In this document: positions 7,621 through 16,518 of the stretch, piece after piece
How the letters are laid out: the number at the start of each line of letters is the position of its first letter
Position numbering within the stretch: the first letter of the stretch is position 1
Origin: Candidatus Rokuibacteriota bacterium
Lineage (GTDB): Bacteria; Methylomirabilota; Methylomirabilia; Rokubacteriales; CSP1-6
Direction: 5' to 3'
DNA: 54,919 nt
NCBI GenBank assembly: GCA_003221615.1
Contig: QHSQ01000128.1
Coordinates: forward strand, 1-54,919
The notes under the pieces: model-generated
What the model was told of the DNA's origin: nothing
Seen by the model: only the letters and a program-made list of their open reading frames with translations
Databases searched by the model: none
Position numbers and translations under genes: made by a program

Positions 7621-9006
7621 TCAGCCGCGGGAAGCGTCGCGCTGGCCGTGCTTCTGGAGCTTGTAGCGAAATTGTCGGAAGCTGACGCGGAGTAACTCGG
7701 CGGCGCGCGTCTGGACCCCACCGGTACGCGCCAGGGCCATCTGGAGGTACCGATGCTCGATCTGGTCGAGCATGGCCTCGAGATCGATGCCGTCCGTGGG
7801 GATCTCCACGGGAACTTCCTGGAGGGCGCCCGAATGCTGGAGATCAGGCGGCAGGGCGTCGGCCTCGAGAATGTCCCCGCTGCCGAGTACGAGTGCTCGC
7901 TCGATCACGTTCTCGAGCTCCCGGATATTGCCGGGCCACCGGTAGTTCTCGAAAATCGCGAGCGCCTCCGGGCTGACCCCTTTCACCGACTTGCCGAGCT
8001 CCGAGGAGATTTTCCGGACGAAGTGCGAGGCCAGCAGCGAAATATCCTCTCGGCGCTCCCGTAGCGGCGGCAGCTGGATGGGAATGACGTTGAGCCGATA
8101 GAAGAGGTCCTCGCGCAGGATCCCATCGGCGACCGCCTTGGCCACGTCTCGGTTCGAGGCGGCGATCAATCGCACGTCGACCTTGATGTCGCGCGTGTCG
8201 CCGACGCGGCGGATCTCACGCTCCTGAATCACCCGCAGAAGCTTGACCTGGACAGACTGAGGTACCTCGGTAACCTCGTCGAGGAAGAGACTGCCACCGT
8301 TCGCCGCGGAGAACAGCCCGACGGTGTTGGCGACGGCGCCGGTGAAGGCGCCCTTCACGTGTCCGAAGAGCTCGGATTCCATCAACGTCTCGGGAATGGC
8401 GCCGCAATTGACCGAGACGAAGGGGCCGGCTCGGCGCGGGCTCTCCTGATGAATCGCCTGCGCGACAAGCTCCTTGCCGGTTCCACTCTCGCCCGTGACC
8501 AGCACCGTCGACAGCCCATCGGCGGTCTTTCGGATGACTTCGAGCAGCTCGACCATCTGCCGGCTCTTCCCGACGAAGCTCTCGAATCCGCGCTCGCGCC
8601 GGAGCTGCGTCCTGAGCTCGCGGTTCTCGTCCTGGAGCCGCTTGCGCTCGAGCGCGTTGGCGATCGTCAGCTTGATCTCGTCGAGCTTGAAGGGCTTGGT
8701 GACGTAGTCGTAGGCGCCCAGCTTCATGGCCTCGACCGCCGTTTCGGTCGACGCGAACGCGGTCACCACGAGGACCACGGTGCTGGGCGAGTGCTCCTTC
8801 GCGGCGCGCAGGACGGCGATGCCGTCGACCTTCCGCATGCGCAAGTCGGTGATGACGAGGTCGAACGATTCGCTCTTGATGACCTCCACGGCCTGCTCGC
8901 CGCCCTCGGCGACCGTGACCTCGTGACCGGCTTGCCTCAGCATGATCGCGAGGAGCTCTCGCATGCTCCGTTCGTCGTCGACGACAAGTACCCGGGTGTC
9001 AGGCAT
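7621..9006 (-). CDS. pilR: Sigma-54-dependent response regulator PilR
   Basis: This 461-residue NtrC-family activator has a receiver domain (1-120; acidic pocket Asp10-Asp11, phospho-acceptor Asp54, Lys104), an AAA+ domain (about 143-380; Walker A GESGTGKE at 172-179, sigma-54 contact loop GAFTGA at 219-224) and a C-terminal Fis-type helix-turn-helix (about 415-455). The longer frame to 9159 runs into pilS; the ATG at 9006 gives the normal MPDTRVLVVDDE opening and overlaps the pilS stop by 8 bases. The adjacent kinase gene and the sigma-54 promoter of pilA just downstream identify it as PilR rather than a generic NtrC. Confidence 0.93.
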   Translation of the reverse strand: MPDTRVLVVDDERSMRELLAIMLRQAGHEVTVAEGGEQAVEVIKSESFDLVITDLRMRKVDGIAVLRAAKEHSPSTVVLVVTAFASTETAVEAMKLGAYDYVTKPFKLDEIKLTIANALERKRLQDENRELRTQLRRERGFESFVGKSRQMVELLEVIRKTADGLSTVLVTGESGTGKELVAQAIHQESPRRAGPFVSVNCGAIPETLMESELFGHVKGAFTGAVANTVGLFSAANGGSLFLDEVTEVPQSVQVKLLRVIQEREIRRVGDTRDIKVDVRLIAASNRDVAKAVADGILREDLFYRLNVIPIQLPPLRERREDISLLASHFVRKISSELGKSVKGVSPEALAIFENYRWPGNIRELENVIERALVLGSGDILEADALPPDLQHSGALQEVPVEIPTDGIDLEAMLDQIEHRYLQMALARTGGVQTRAAELLRVSFRQFRYKLQKHGQRDASRG

Positions 9007-10612
9007 GGTGTGAGGGCAAGGTGAGGGTGAACGTCGTGCCCAGGCCCGGCGAGCTCCGCACGTCGATCTCCCCGCCGTGCTCTTGGACGACGCGATGGAC
9101 GAGGGCGAGCCCGAGTCCGGTCCCCTCCGACTTGGTCGAAAAGAATGGCTCGAAGACATGCGAGACGTCGCCTGCCGCGATGCCCTCGCCGGTATCGGTC
9201 ACCGTGATCTCGAGCGTGCCGCCGCGAACGGCAGCCGCGACGCGAAGCTCGCCGCCCTCCGGCATCGCCTCGACCGCATTCAGGCAGAGATTCCACAGGA
9301 TCTGCCGGAACTGCTGGCCGTCGACGGGCCAGAGCAGGGACGGCGGGAACTCGCGAATCACCTTGAGGCTGCCAGGGCTGGCGCGGTGCTCCAACAGCAG
9401 CAGCACCTCCTCGGCGGCGGCCGCCACGTCGAAGGTCGTGATCGACAGCGGCGCGGGCCGCGCGTACTCGAGGAAATTCTTGATGATGTGATTGAGTCGC
9501 TCGGACTCGCGCGCCACGATCTGCGAGAGGCGCTCGCGGGAGTCCTCGGCCGTGTGCGGGCTGGTGAGGACTTCGATCGCGCCGGTGAGGGAGGCGAGCG
9601 GGTTGCGGATCTCGTGCGCGATGTTCGCGGCCATTCGCCCGACGGTCGCCAGGCGGTCGGCCTGCCGCATCCGCGACTCCATCGCGCGAATCGCCGAGAG
9701 ATCCTCGCAGGCGCTGATCAGGCCGAGCCGCTCGCCCCCGCCCGACCTCAGCGCGGAAAAGGTCATGCGGACGGGCACCGTCGAGCCGTCGGGCCGGCGC
9801 AGCGCCGTCTCGTGCCGCATGGACGCGCGCGGATTGCCGTCGATCGTCGCCTCGATCGAAGCCAGCGGCACTGACGCCCCGAGGAGTGCCGACCAGCTAC
9901 AGCCGATCGCCTGTGCCGACGGCACCCCGGTGATCTCCTCGGCGGCGCCGTTGAACGCCGTGATCCGATGCGCGCGATCGAGCGCGATCAGACCGGTGCC
10001 GGCGGACTGGAAGATCAGGTCCTTGAAGGCTTGCAGGTCGCGGAGGTCCCTCTGTCGTGTCTCGAGCTCCTGGCGGGTGGCGCGGTACCGCTCGCCCAGC
10101 CCCCCGGCTACGATCGCGACGACGAGCAGGGTCGCGGCATTGAGGAACATCGTGACGAGCTCGAGCGCCGTCGTCTCTTGCGGTGGATCGAGGAAGGCCG
10201 CCAGCGGGAGCACGGTGCGGGCGACCACGATCCCGGTGTAGAGCACGCTGGACATCCCCGCGATGGCGAGGCCCCGTGTGCGCGACAGCATGACGCACGC
10301 GGCGGTGACCGAGAGCACGTACATGAAGGCGAAGATGGACCGCGCGCCACCGGTGGCCGCCACGACTGCCGTGATGAGCGCGCAGTCGAGCAGACAGATG
10401 AACCAGGCGAGACGGCGCGGCTGAGTCGGCGGGCCGAGCAGAAGCATCGCGCCCGACGACGCGAACGCGATGATGAGCGCGAGAGCGAGAATCTGGCTCT
10501 CGCCCGGCATGAGGCCGGGCGAGACGAACGGCGCAAGCGCCAGCAGGACGAGCGAGACGCCGAGCCGCGCCCAGGCGAATCCCCGTAGCGGCCCGGCAGT
10601 GAGCGCTTTCAC
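8999..10612 (-). CDS. pilS: Pilus sensor histidine kinase PilS
   Basis: This 537-residue kinase has about six membrane helices in residues 12-172, a PAS domain (about 195-310), a HisKA dimerisation domain with phospho-acceptor His333 in NIAHEIRNPL, and a HATPase domain with N, G1 and G2 boxes ending at about 535. The six-helix input domain without a large periplasmic loop is characteristic of PilS, which in Pseudomonas senses pilin in the membrane. It overlaps pilR and lies just after pilC, so pilin stores, motor and regulator are expressed together. Confidence 0.92.
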   Translation of the reverse strand: MKALTAGPLRGFAWARLGVSLVLLALAPFVSPGLMPGESQILALALIIAFASSGAMLLLGPPTQPRRLAWFICLLDCALITAVVAATGGARSIFAFMYVLSVTAACVMLSRTRGLAIAGMSSVLYTGIVVARTVLPLAAFLDPPQETTALELVTMFLNAATLLVVAIVAGGLGERYRATRQELETRQRDLRDLQAFKDLIFQSAGTGLIALDRAHRITAFNGAAEEITGVPSAQAIGCSWSALLGASVPLASIEATIDGNPRASMRHETALRRPDGSTVPVRMTFSALRSGGGERLGLISACEDLSAIRAMESRMRQADRLATVGRMAANIAHEIRNPLASLTGAIEVLTSPHTAEDSRERLSQIVARESERLNHIIKNFLEYARPAPLSITTFDVAAAAEEVLLLLEHRASPGSLKVIREFPPSLLWPVDGQQFRQILWNLCLNAVEAMPEGGELRVAAAVRGGTLEITVTDTGEGIAAGDVSHVFEPFFSTKSEGTGLGLALVHRVVQEHGGEIDVRSSPGLGTTFTLTLPSHHA

Positions 10613-10616
10613 TCCT

Positions 10617-11819
10617 TCACTTCATTATCGTGACCAGACGGAAGATCGGAAGGTACATCGCGACCACGAGGCCGCCGACGACCACGCCCAGAAAGACGAT
10701 CATGATCGGCTCGAGCAACGACGTGAGCGCCGTGACCGCGGTGTCGACCTCGTCGTCGTAGAAGTCGGCGATCTTCGAGAGCATCTGGTCGAGCGCGCCC
10801 GTGTTCTCGCCGACGCTGATCATGTGGACGACCATGGGCGGGAAGACGGTGCTCCCCTTGAGCGGCTCCGAGAGCGTTCGGCCCGAGGTGACCGCGGTCC
10901 GCGCCTGCATGACCGTCCGCTCGACGACGCGGTTGCCGGCCGACCGTGCGGTGATGAGCAGGCCCTCGAGGATCGGGACGCCGGACGAAATCAGCGTGCC
11001 GAGAGTCCGCGTGAAGCGCGCGACGGCCACCTTGCGGATGAGCATGCCGACGACCGGCACCTTCAACAAGAAGGCGTCGATCACGTTGCTGCCCTGGTCG
11101 GTGTTGTAGTAGCGCTTGATCCCGTAGATGATACCGGCGCCCACGCCGATCATGACGAGGATGTACCGCTGCGTGAACTCCGAGATGAACATGACGATCT
11201 TGGTCGGCAGCGGAAGCTCGGCGCCGAGGCCCTGGAACATCTTCGCGAACGTCGGGATGACGAAGATCATCATGAACACGATGACCAGCACCGCCACGCT
11301 GATGATGGTGACGGGGTAGACCATGGCCCCCTTCACCTTGCTCTTGAGCTTGGCCGCCTTCTCGATGTAGCCGGACAGACGCTGGAGGACGACGTCGAGC
11401 ACACCGCCCGACTCGCCGACCTGCAGCATGTTCGTGAAGAGATCGTTGAAGACCTTCGGATACTTCCGGAACGACTCGGCCAGGGTCGCGCCGCCCTCGA
11501 CCTCGCGCGCGATCTTGCCGGTGACGTCGCGAAGATTCTTCGAATCGCTCTGCTCCGAGAGGATCGCGAGGCACTGCGCGATCGGGAGACCGGCGTCCAC
11601 CATCGTGGAGAACTGGCGGGTATAGATGGCCAGGTCCTTGTCCTTGACCTTGCCGCCGATCTTCTTGATGCCGACGGGCTTCGCGGTCCGCTCCTGCACG
11701 GAGGTCGCGACGACGCCCCGCGCCCGCAGCGCCGTGACCGCGGTGGGACGGTCGTTCGCTTCGATCTCGCCGGAGACGACGGCTCCGCCGGATCGGCCCC
11801 GAAAGGCGTACATGGCCAT
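10617..11819 (-). CDS. pilC: Type IV pilus platform protein PilC
   Basis: PilC is the inner-membrane platform around which PilB and PilT turn to add or remove pilins. The 400 residues hold two homologous T2SF domains with the conserved phrases TRQFSTMVDAGLPI (about 70) and FTRTLGTLISSGVPILEG (about 275), and three membrane helices near 170-190, 215-235 and 375-395. An open frame continues upstream to 12665 but only reads pilT in another frame. The ATG at 11819 has GGAGGAG just upstream and gives the typical short N-terminus. Confidence 0.95.
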   Translation of the reverse strand: MAMYAFRGRSGGAVVSGEIEANDRPTAVTALRARGVVATSVQERTAKPVGIKKIGGKVKDKDLAIYTRQFSTMVDAGLPIAQCLAILSEQSDSKNLRDVTGKIAREVEGGATLAESFRKYPKVFNDLFTNMLQVGESGGVLDVVLQRLSGYIEKAAKLKSKVKGAMVYPVTIISVAVLVIVFMMIFVIPTFAKMFQGLGAELPLPTKIVMFISEFTQRYILVMIGVGAGIIYGIKRYYNTDQGSNVIDAFLLKVPVVGMLIRKVAVARFTRTLGTLISSGVPILEGLLITARSAGNRVVERTVMQARTAVTSGRTLSEPLKGSTVFPPMVVHMISVGENTGALDQMLSKIADFYDDEVDTAVTALTSLLEPIMIVFLGVVVGGLVVAMYLPIFRLVTIMK

Positions 11820-11833
11820 GATCTGAGCTCCTC

Positions 11834-12952
11834 CTACCGTTTGGCGAACGGTGAGACGCCGGCGCCCCCACTGGCAGTGGCCGCCGGACCTTCGTGCGCG
11901 AGGAGCTGCAAGAGCTCCTCGACCAGCGTGGATCGATTCAGCGCGTCCTCGCGCGTGATCAGGTGCCGCTTCGTCAGATCCGCCAGGGACTGATTCATCG
12001 TCTGCATCCCGAACTTCTGGCCGGTCGCGATGGCCGAGTACACCTGGTGGATCTTCTCCTCGCGGATGAGGTTGCGGATGGCGGGGGTGGCCACCATGAT
12101 CTCCAGCGACATCACGCGTCCGCCGCCGACCTTCGGGATGAGGGTCTGCGAGAGCACGCCCTCCAGCACGAGCGCGAGCTGCGCCCGCACCTGCGCCTGC
12201 TGGGCGGTAGGGAACACGTCGATGATACGGTTCATGGTCTGCGCGCACGAGTTCGTGTGCAGGGTGCCGAACGTCAGGTGACCGGTCTCCGCGATCGTCA
12301 GCGCCGCGGCGATCGTCTCGAGGTCGCGCATCTCGCCGACGAGGACGACGTCCGGATCCTGGCGGAGGATCGACTTGAGCGCCTTCGTGAACGAGTGCGT
12401 GTCCGCGAAGACCTCGCGCTGATTGACCAGGCACTGCTTGTGCGGATGGACGAACTCGATCGGGTCCTCGATCGTCATGATGTGATCGTGACGCTCGCTG
12501 TTGATCTTGTCGATCATCGCGGCGAGCGTCGTCGACTTTCCGGAGCCGGTCGGGCCCGTCACGAGAATGAGCCCCTTCGGCCGGTCGGCGAGCTGCTGGA
12601 CGATCTGCGGCAGGCTCAGCTCGTCGAACGTGCGGATCTTGTAGGGGATGACGCGGATCGCGCACCCGACGGCGCCGCGCTGCCGGTAGACGTTGCAGCG
12701 GAACCGCGCGAGCCCCTGGATGCCGAACGAAAGGTCGAGCTCGTTCTCTTCCTCGAATTTCTGTTTTTGGCCCTCGTTCAGGACGCTGTACGAAAGCCGC
12801 TGGGTGTCCTGCGGCGTCAGCACCTCGAATTGGGAGAGCTGGGTGAGGCGGCCGCTGACGCGGATCTGCGGATACGTCCCGCTGGTGATGTGCAAGTCCG
12901 ACGCGCCACGGTCCACCATGAGCTGCAGAAGATCGGCCATATTGGCGGCCAT
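11834..12952 (-). CDS. pilT: Twitching/retraction ATPase PilT
   Basis: PilT is the hexameric ATPase that depolymerises the pilus. The 372 residues show an N-terminal PAS-like domain, Walker A GPTGSGKST (133-141), Asp box IEDPIEF (161-167), Walker B LVGEMRD (204-210) and His box HLTFGTLHTN (225-234). The AIRNLIREEK segment and the later TMNQSLADL are hallmarks of PilT rather than PilB or PilU. It has no tetra-Cys zinc motif, unlike PilB. A ribosome site AGGGAGG precedes the ATG. The last 20 residues are Gly/Ala-rich and variable in the family. Confidence 0.96.
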   Translation of the reverse strand: MAANMADLLQLMVDRGASDLHITSGTYPQIRVSGRLTQLSQFEVLTPQDTQRLSYSVLNEGQKQKFEEENELDLSFGIQGLARFRCNVYRQRGAVGCAIRVIPYKIRTFDELSLPQIVQQLADRPKGLILVTGPTGSGKSTTLAAMIDKINSERHDHIMTIEDPIEFVHPHKQCLVNQREVFADTHSFTKALKSILRQDPDVVLVGEMRDLETIAAALTIAETGHLTFGTLHTNSCAQTMNRIIDVFPTAQQAQVRAQLALVLEGVLSQTLIPKVGGGRVMSLEIMVATPAIRNLIREEKIHQVYSAIATGQKFGMQTMNQSLADLTKRHLITREDALNRSTLVEELLQLLAHEGPAATASGGAGVSPFAKR

Positions 12953-12980
12953 CGTGCCTCCCTACAACGCAATGCCCTGC

Positions 12981-14720
12981 TTAAGACAGGGTAACTCTCA
13001 GCACTTCCTCGATTGTCGTAGTTCCTTCAATGACCTTCATGAGCCCGGCTTGCCGCAAAGACCTCATACCCGCCGACTGCGCGATTGCCCGCAACTCGGC
13101 GGTCCCCTGGTTTTTGAGGATCGCGTCGCGGAGCTCCTCGCCGACCGGCATCACCTCGTAGATCGCGACTCGGCCCTTCATTCCCGTGAAGTTACACGTC
13201 GCGCAGCCCTTGCCCTTGTAGAACTGAATCTTCCCCTTCCCGGTCGGGACGTGGCCATATTGGACGAGGCTCTCCTCGTCGCCGTCGTACGGCTCCCGGC
13301 AGGCCTTGCACACTTTTCGACCTAGTCGCTGGGCCAGGACGAGCAGCAGCGACGATGCCACCAGGAACGGCGGAATCCCCATGTCGAGGAGCCGCGCGAT
13401 CGTCGAGGGGCAATCGTTGGTGTGCAGGGTGGAGAAGACCAGGTGGCCGGTGAGAGCGGCGCGAATGCTGATCTGCGCGGTCTCGAGGTCGCGCGTCTCA
13501 CCGACGAGGATCACGTCGGGGTCCTGACGGAGGAAGGAGCGGAGCGCGGCGGCGAACGTCCGGCCGACCCCCTCGTTGATCTGGACCTGGTTGACGCCCT
13601 TCAGGTTGTACTCGACCGGGTCCTCGGCGGTCATGATGTTCACGTCCGGCGAGTTGATCGTGTGGATCCCCGAGTAGAGCGTGGTGGTCTTGCCGGATCC
13701 GGTCGGCCCGGTGATCAGCACCATGCCGTATGGCTGGTGAATCGCCGCGTTGAACTTGTCGAGGCTCCACTCGTCGAAGCCGAGCTGCGTCAGGTCGAGC
13801 TTCAGGGATTCCTTGTCGAGGATCCGAAGGACCGCCTTCTCGCCGAAGATCGTCGGGAGCGTCGACACGCGGAAGTCGATCTCGCGGCTGTTGTACCGGA
13901 GCTTGATGCGGCCGTCCTGCGGCAGCCGGCGCTCGGCGATGTCGAGGTTCGACATGATCTTCAGGCGCGAGAGGATGGCCGCCTCCAACCGCTTCGGCGG
14001 CGCCAGCATCTCGTGCAGGATGCCGTCCATCCGGAAACGGATGCGGAAGATCTTCTCGTAGGACTCGAAGTGGATGTCGGACGCGCCCTTCTGGATCGCG
14101 TCGACCAGCACCATGTTGACCAGCTTCACGACCGGCGCTTCGTCGGCCGACTCCTTCAGCTCGAAGACGTCGACCTTCGCGCCTTCTTCGCCTTCCTCGA
14201 CGACCTCGACGTTGGCCAGGTCGGTTTGCATGTCCGACAGGACGGTGGAGATGGCCTCCGTCTTCGACTCGTAGTTCCGGTCGACCGCCTTCTTGATCGC
14301 CGTCTGCGACGCGACCAGCGGCAACACTTGTAGATTGGTCATGAACGAGATGTCGTCGAGCGCGAACACGTTCGTCGGGTCCGCCATCGCGAGCGCGAGC
14401 GAGTTCCCCATCTTTCGAACCGGGATCACTTCGTACTTGCGTGCGATGGGCGCCGGCACGAGCTTGAGGACGTCTGGATCGATGTCGAGCTGGGCCAGCG
14501 TGATCGACGGGACGCCGTACTGCCGCGACAGAAACCCGATGAGCTGGTCCTCGTTGACGAAATTCAGCCGGACCAGGACGGAGCCGAGTTTCTCCGGTGA
14601 GCCCTTCTGCTCCGCGAGCGCTTTCTTGAGCTGTTCGGCGGTGAGGAGTCCGTCCGCGACGAGGAGATCCCCGAGGCGGCGGTTGACGGGCTGCCCGAGC
14701 TTCACCTGCTGCTGGGCCAT
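12981..14720 (-). CDS. pilB: Pilus extension ATPase PilB
   Basis: PilB powers pilus polymerisation. The 579 residues contain an N-terminal MshEN/GspE-N domain (about 10-145), Walker A GPTGSGKTT (338-346), Asp box AEDPVEY (365-371), Walker B LVGETRD (405-411), His box HLVFSTLHTN (426-435) and a zinc-binding tetra-Cys set Cys471, Cys474, Cys506 and Cys509. MshEN domains in this family can bind cyclic di-GMP; the RLGDLLVADGLL opening fits, but binding is not shown here. It starts 9 bases after the macro-domain gene and heads the core motor genes pilB-pilT-pilC. Confidence 0.96.
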   Translation of the reverse strand: MAQQQVKLGQPVNRRLGDLLVADGLLTAEQLKKALAEQKGSPEKLGSVLVRLNFVNEDQLIGFLSRQYGVPSITLAQLDIDPDVLKLVPAPIARKYEVIPVRKMGNSLALAMADPTNVFALDDISFMTNLQVLPLVASQTAIKKAVDRNYESKTEAISTVLSDMQTDLANVEVVEEGEEGAKVDVFELKESADEAPVVKLVNMVLVDAIQKGASDIHFESYEKIFRIRFRMDGILHEMLAPPKRLEAAILSRLKIMSNLDIAERRLPQDGRIKLRYNSREIDFRVSTLPTIFGEKAVLRILDKESLKLDLTQLGFDEWSLDKFNAAIHQPYGMVLITGPTGSGKTTTLYSGIHTINSPDVNIMTAEDPVEYNLKGVNQVQINEGVGRTFAAALRSFLRQDPDVILVGETRDLETAQISIRAALTGHLVFSTLHTNDCPSTIARLLDMGIPPFLVASSLLLVLAQRLGRKVCKACREPYDGDEESLVQYGHVPTGKGKIQFYKGKGCATCNFTGMKGRVAIYEVMPVGEELRDAILKNQGTAELRAIAQSAGMRSLRQAGLMKVIEGTTTIEEVLRVTLS

Positions 14721-14729
14721 TGTAATCTT

Positions 14730-15266
14730 CTACTGTACCCCACCGAGTCTTTTCAACGTATCGGTAAAGGCCTTGTACGCATCGTCCTGATAAAGCACGA
14801 AAACAACTCGCTTCAAGCCGGTAGGGCTGCCTTTCAAATGAGACACCACGGCGTTGAGCATCGCGTTCGCGGACACGGCCGGCGGAACATGCCCGACCCC
14901 GGTCCCGAGCGCGGGAAGGGCCAGCGACGTGATCCGGTGCTTGGCGGCCAGCGCCAGCACCGCGCGCGTCGTCGTCGCGATCTGCTCGCCATCCGTCTTG
15001 AAGTCGGGGCCCATGACCGCGGCGTGGATCACGTGGGTCGCGGCCAGATTGCCGCCGGTGGTCAACACGGCCTCGCCGATCTCGACGGGGCCTTGCCGCA
15101 TCGCCTCTTCCTCGATGATGACGCCGCCCTTGCGCTTGATGGTGCTGGCGACGCCCGTGGCCATCGCCAGTGTCGAGCTCGCCGCGTTGATGATCGCGTC
15201 GACCTCCCAGTCGGTGATGTCGCCGCGCTCGATCGAAATGGATGATTGGCCGATCCTGAGCTTCAT
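14730..15266 (-). CDS. Macro domain (ADP-ribose-binding) protein
   Basis: This 178-residue single-domain protein has the macro fold signatures IERGDITDWEVDAIINAAS near residues 10-28, a basic loop GVASTIKRKGG, THVIHAAVMGP and ALPALGTGVGHVPP. Such proteins bind or hydrolyse ADP-ribose or O-acetyl-ADP-ribose, or deacylate ADP-ribosylated targets; which applies here cannot be told from sequence. The ATG at 15266 overlaps the mazG stop (ATGA), so I use it rather than the longer frame to 15308. Its place between mazG and pilB may reflect a housekeeping pair fused onto the front of the pilus operon. Confidence 0.88.
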   Translation of the reverse strand: MKLRIGQSSISIERGDITDWEVDAIINAASSTLAMATGVASTIKRKGGVIIEEEAMRQGPVEIGEAVLTTGGNLAATHVIHAAVMGPDFKTDGEQIATTTRAVLALAAKHRITSLALPALGTGVGHVPPAVSANAMLNAVVSHLKGSPTGLKRVVFVLYQDDAYKAFTDTLKRLGGVQ

Positions 15267-16072
15267 GACCGTCTCTCGCCGCGCTCTCCCGCTTTCGCTG
15301 CCTCCCACGACCGCTCGAGCTCGTCGGGCGCGACGGCGCTCACCGACTTGCCGCGTGCGGCCAGTTCCGCTTCCATCTCCGTGAAGCGCCGCCGGAACTT
15401 CTCGATCGCGCCGTGTAGCGCGTCGTCGGCGTCGAGCGACGAAAGACGCGCCACGTTCACGAGGGAGAAGAGCGCATCGCCCAGCTCCTCGCGAATGCGC
15501 TCGGCGTCGCCCGAGGCCAGTGCCTCGGCGGCCTCACGGATCTCTTCCTCGACCTTGAGCCACGCCGCGCGCGCGTCGGGCCAGTCGAAATTCACGCGCG
15601 CCGCCTTGCTCTGAACTCGCTGCGCCCTCAGCAACGACGGCAGGGCGCGCGGGACGCCGTCGAGAAGCGAGCGACGCTGGCCCCGCGCCTCGGCTTCCTG
15701 CTGCTTGATCGCTTCCCACTGCGCGAGCGCCTCGTTCGGGGTGTCGACCGACGCGTCGGCAAAGACGTGCGGATGACGCCGCACCATCTTGTCGATGAGC
15801 TGCGCGAGCAGATCGATCATCGCGAAGTCGCCCTGCTCTTCGGCGAGGCGGGCGTGGAAGACCACCTGGAACAGGAGATCGCCCAGCTCTTCGCGCACGG
15901 CGGCACTGCGGCCCGACTCGATCGCTTCTAGAACTTCGTACGCTTCCTCGATGAGAAAGGGCTTGAGCGATGTGGGCGTCTGCTCGCGGTCCCACGGGCA
16001 GCCACCGGGTTCGCGGAGTCGCTTCATGATGTCGAGGAGCCGTTGAAAGAGGACACCGGGGGAGTCGGTCAT
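15263..16072 (-). CDS. mazG: Nucleoside triphosphate pyrophosphohydrolase MazG
   Basis: MazG hydrolyses nucleoside triphosphates to monophosphates and pyrophosphate, cleaning the pool and modulating stress responses. The 269 residues hold two tandem MazG domains: the first with PWDREQT and EEAYEVLEAI...REELGDLLFQVVFHA (the EExx...ExxD metal site), the second with EEEIREAAEAL and REELGDALFSLVNVA. I choose ATG 16072 (MTDSPG) over 16105 because the shorter form has the usual MazG N-terminus. A perfect TATAAT lies 22 bases upstream, so this gene probably heads the whole leftward block. Confidence 0.93.
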   Translation of the reverse strand: MTDSPGVLFQRLLDIMKRLREPGGCPWDREQTPTSLKPFLIEEAYEVLEAIESGRSAAVREELGDLLFQVVFHARLAEEQGDFAMIDLLAQLIDKMVRRHPHVFADASVDTPNEALAQWEAIKQQEAEARGQRRSLLDGVPRALPSLLRAQRVQSKAARVNFDWPDARAAWLKVEEEIREAAEALASGDAERIREELGDALFSLVNVARLSSLDADDALHGAIEKFRRRFTEMEAELAARGKSVSAVAPDELERSWEAAKAGERGERRS

Positions 16073-16093
16073 TTCCGTTCCTGAGGCTAACCG

Positions 16094-16122
16094 ATTATAC
16101 AGCAAGGGTTTTCGCCTGTGCT
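16094..16122 (-). promoter_or_regulatory. Probable mazG-pil promoter (-10 TATAAT)
   Basis: On the minus strand a perfect TATAAT (16094-16099) lies 22 bases before the mazG ATG at 16072. The base block at a 17-base distance (AGCACA, 16117-16122) is a weak -35 box. The site is in the 62-base divergent gap to the DUF1844 gene at 16135, so it may share control elements with that gene. Confidence 0.45.
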
Positions 16123-16134
16123 AGGCTCAGCCCG

Positions 16135-16518
16135 ATGGTCCCGAGTGAACCCGAGGACGTTTTCAAGGTCACGGACCGGCGCCGGCGAGTGGACGAGGAC
16201 GAGCCCTCCCGTCCGGCTCCCGCGGACCCCGAGCCACCCCAGGTGGCGCCGCCGGAGCCCGAGGCGGTCGGGGAGCGAAGCCTGGCCGGGCTGTTCATGA
16301 TGCTCGCGAGCTCCGCCGTGGTCGCCCTGGGGGACGCGCCCGATCCCCTCACGGGCCAACGTCAAATCGACCTGGCTCAGGCTGCGGACGCGATCGATCT
16401 ACTGATCTTGCTGCGCGAGAAGACCGAGGGGCACCGGTCGCCCGATGAGAACCGGATTCTCGAGGAGGTTCTGTACGACCTCCAGCTTCGTTATGTCCAA
16501 GCTACGAAGAGGTCTTGA
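16135..16518 (+). CDS. DUF1844 domain protein
   Basis: This 127-residue cytoplasmic protein has a Pro/Glu-rich, charged first half (1-48) and a C-terminal DUF1844 domain: LAGLFMMLASSAVVALGDAPDP at about 50-70, then DLAQAADAIDLLILLREKTEGHRSPDE and LYDLQLRYV. No function is established for the family; it is common in Deltaproteobacteria and related phyla. The ATG has no clear ribosome site within 15 bases. Its end overlaps the convergent gene at 16502 by 17 bases. Confidence 0.8.
   Translation: MVPSEPEDVFKVTDRRRRVDEDEPSRPAPADPEPPQVAPPEPEAVGERSLAGLFMMLASSAVVALGDAPDPLTGQRQIDLAQAADAIDLLILLREKTEGHRSPDENRILEEVLYDLQLRYVQATKRS

Noticed and set aside
10617-12665. 682-codon frame suggesting a fused pilT-pilC protein
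   Set aside because: The upstream half is an off-frame reading of pilT; ATG 11819 with GGAGGAG marks the true pilC start.
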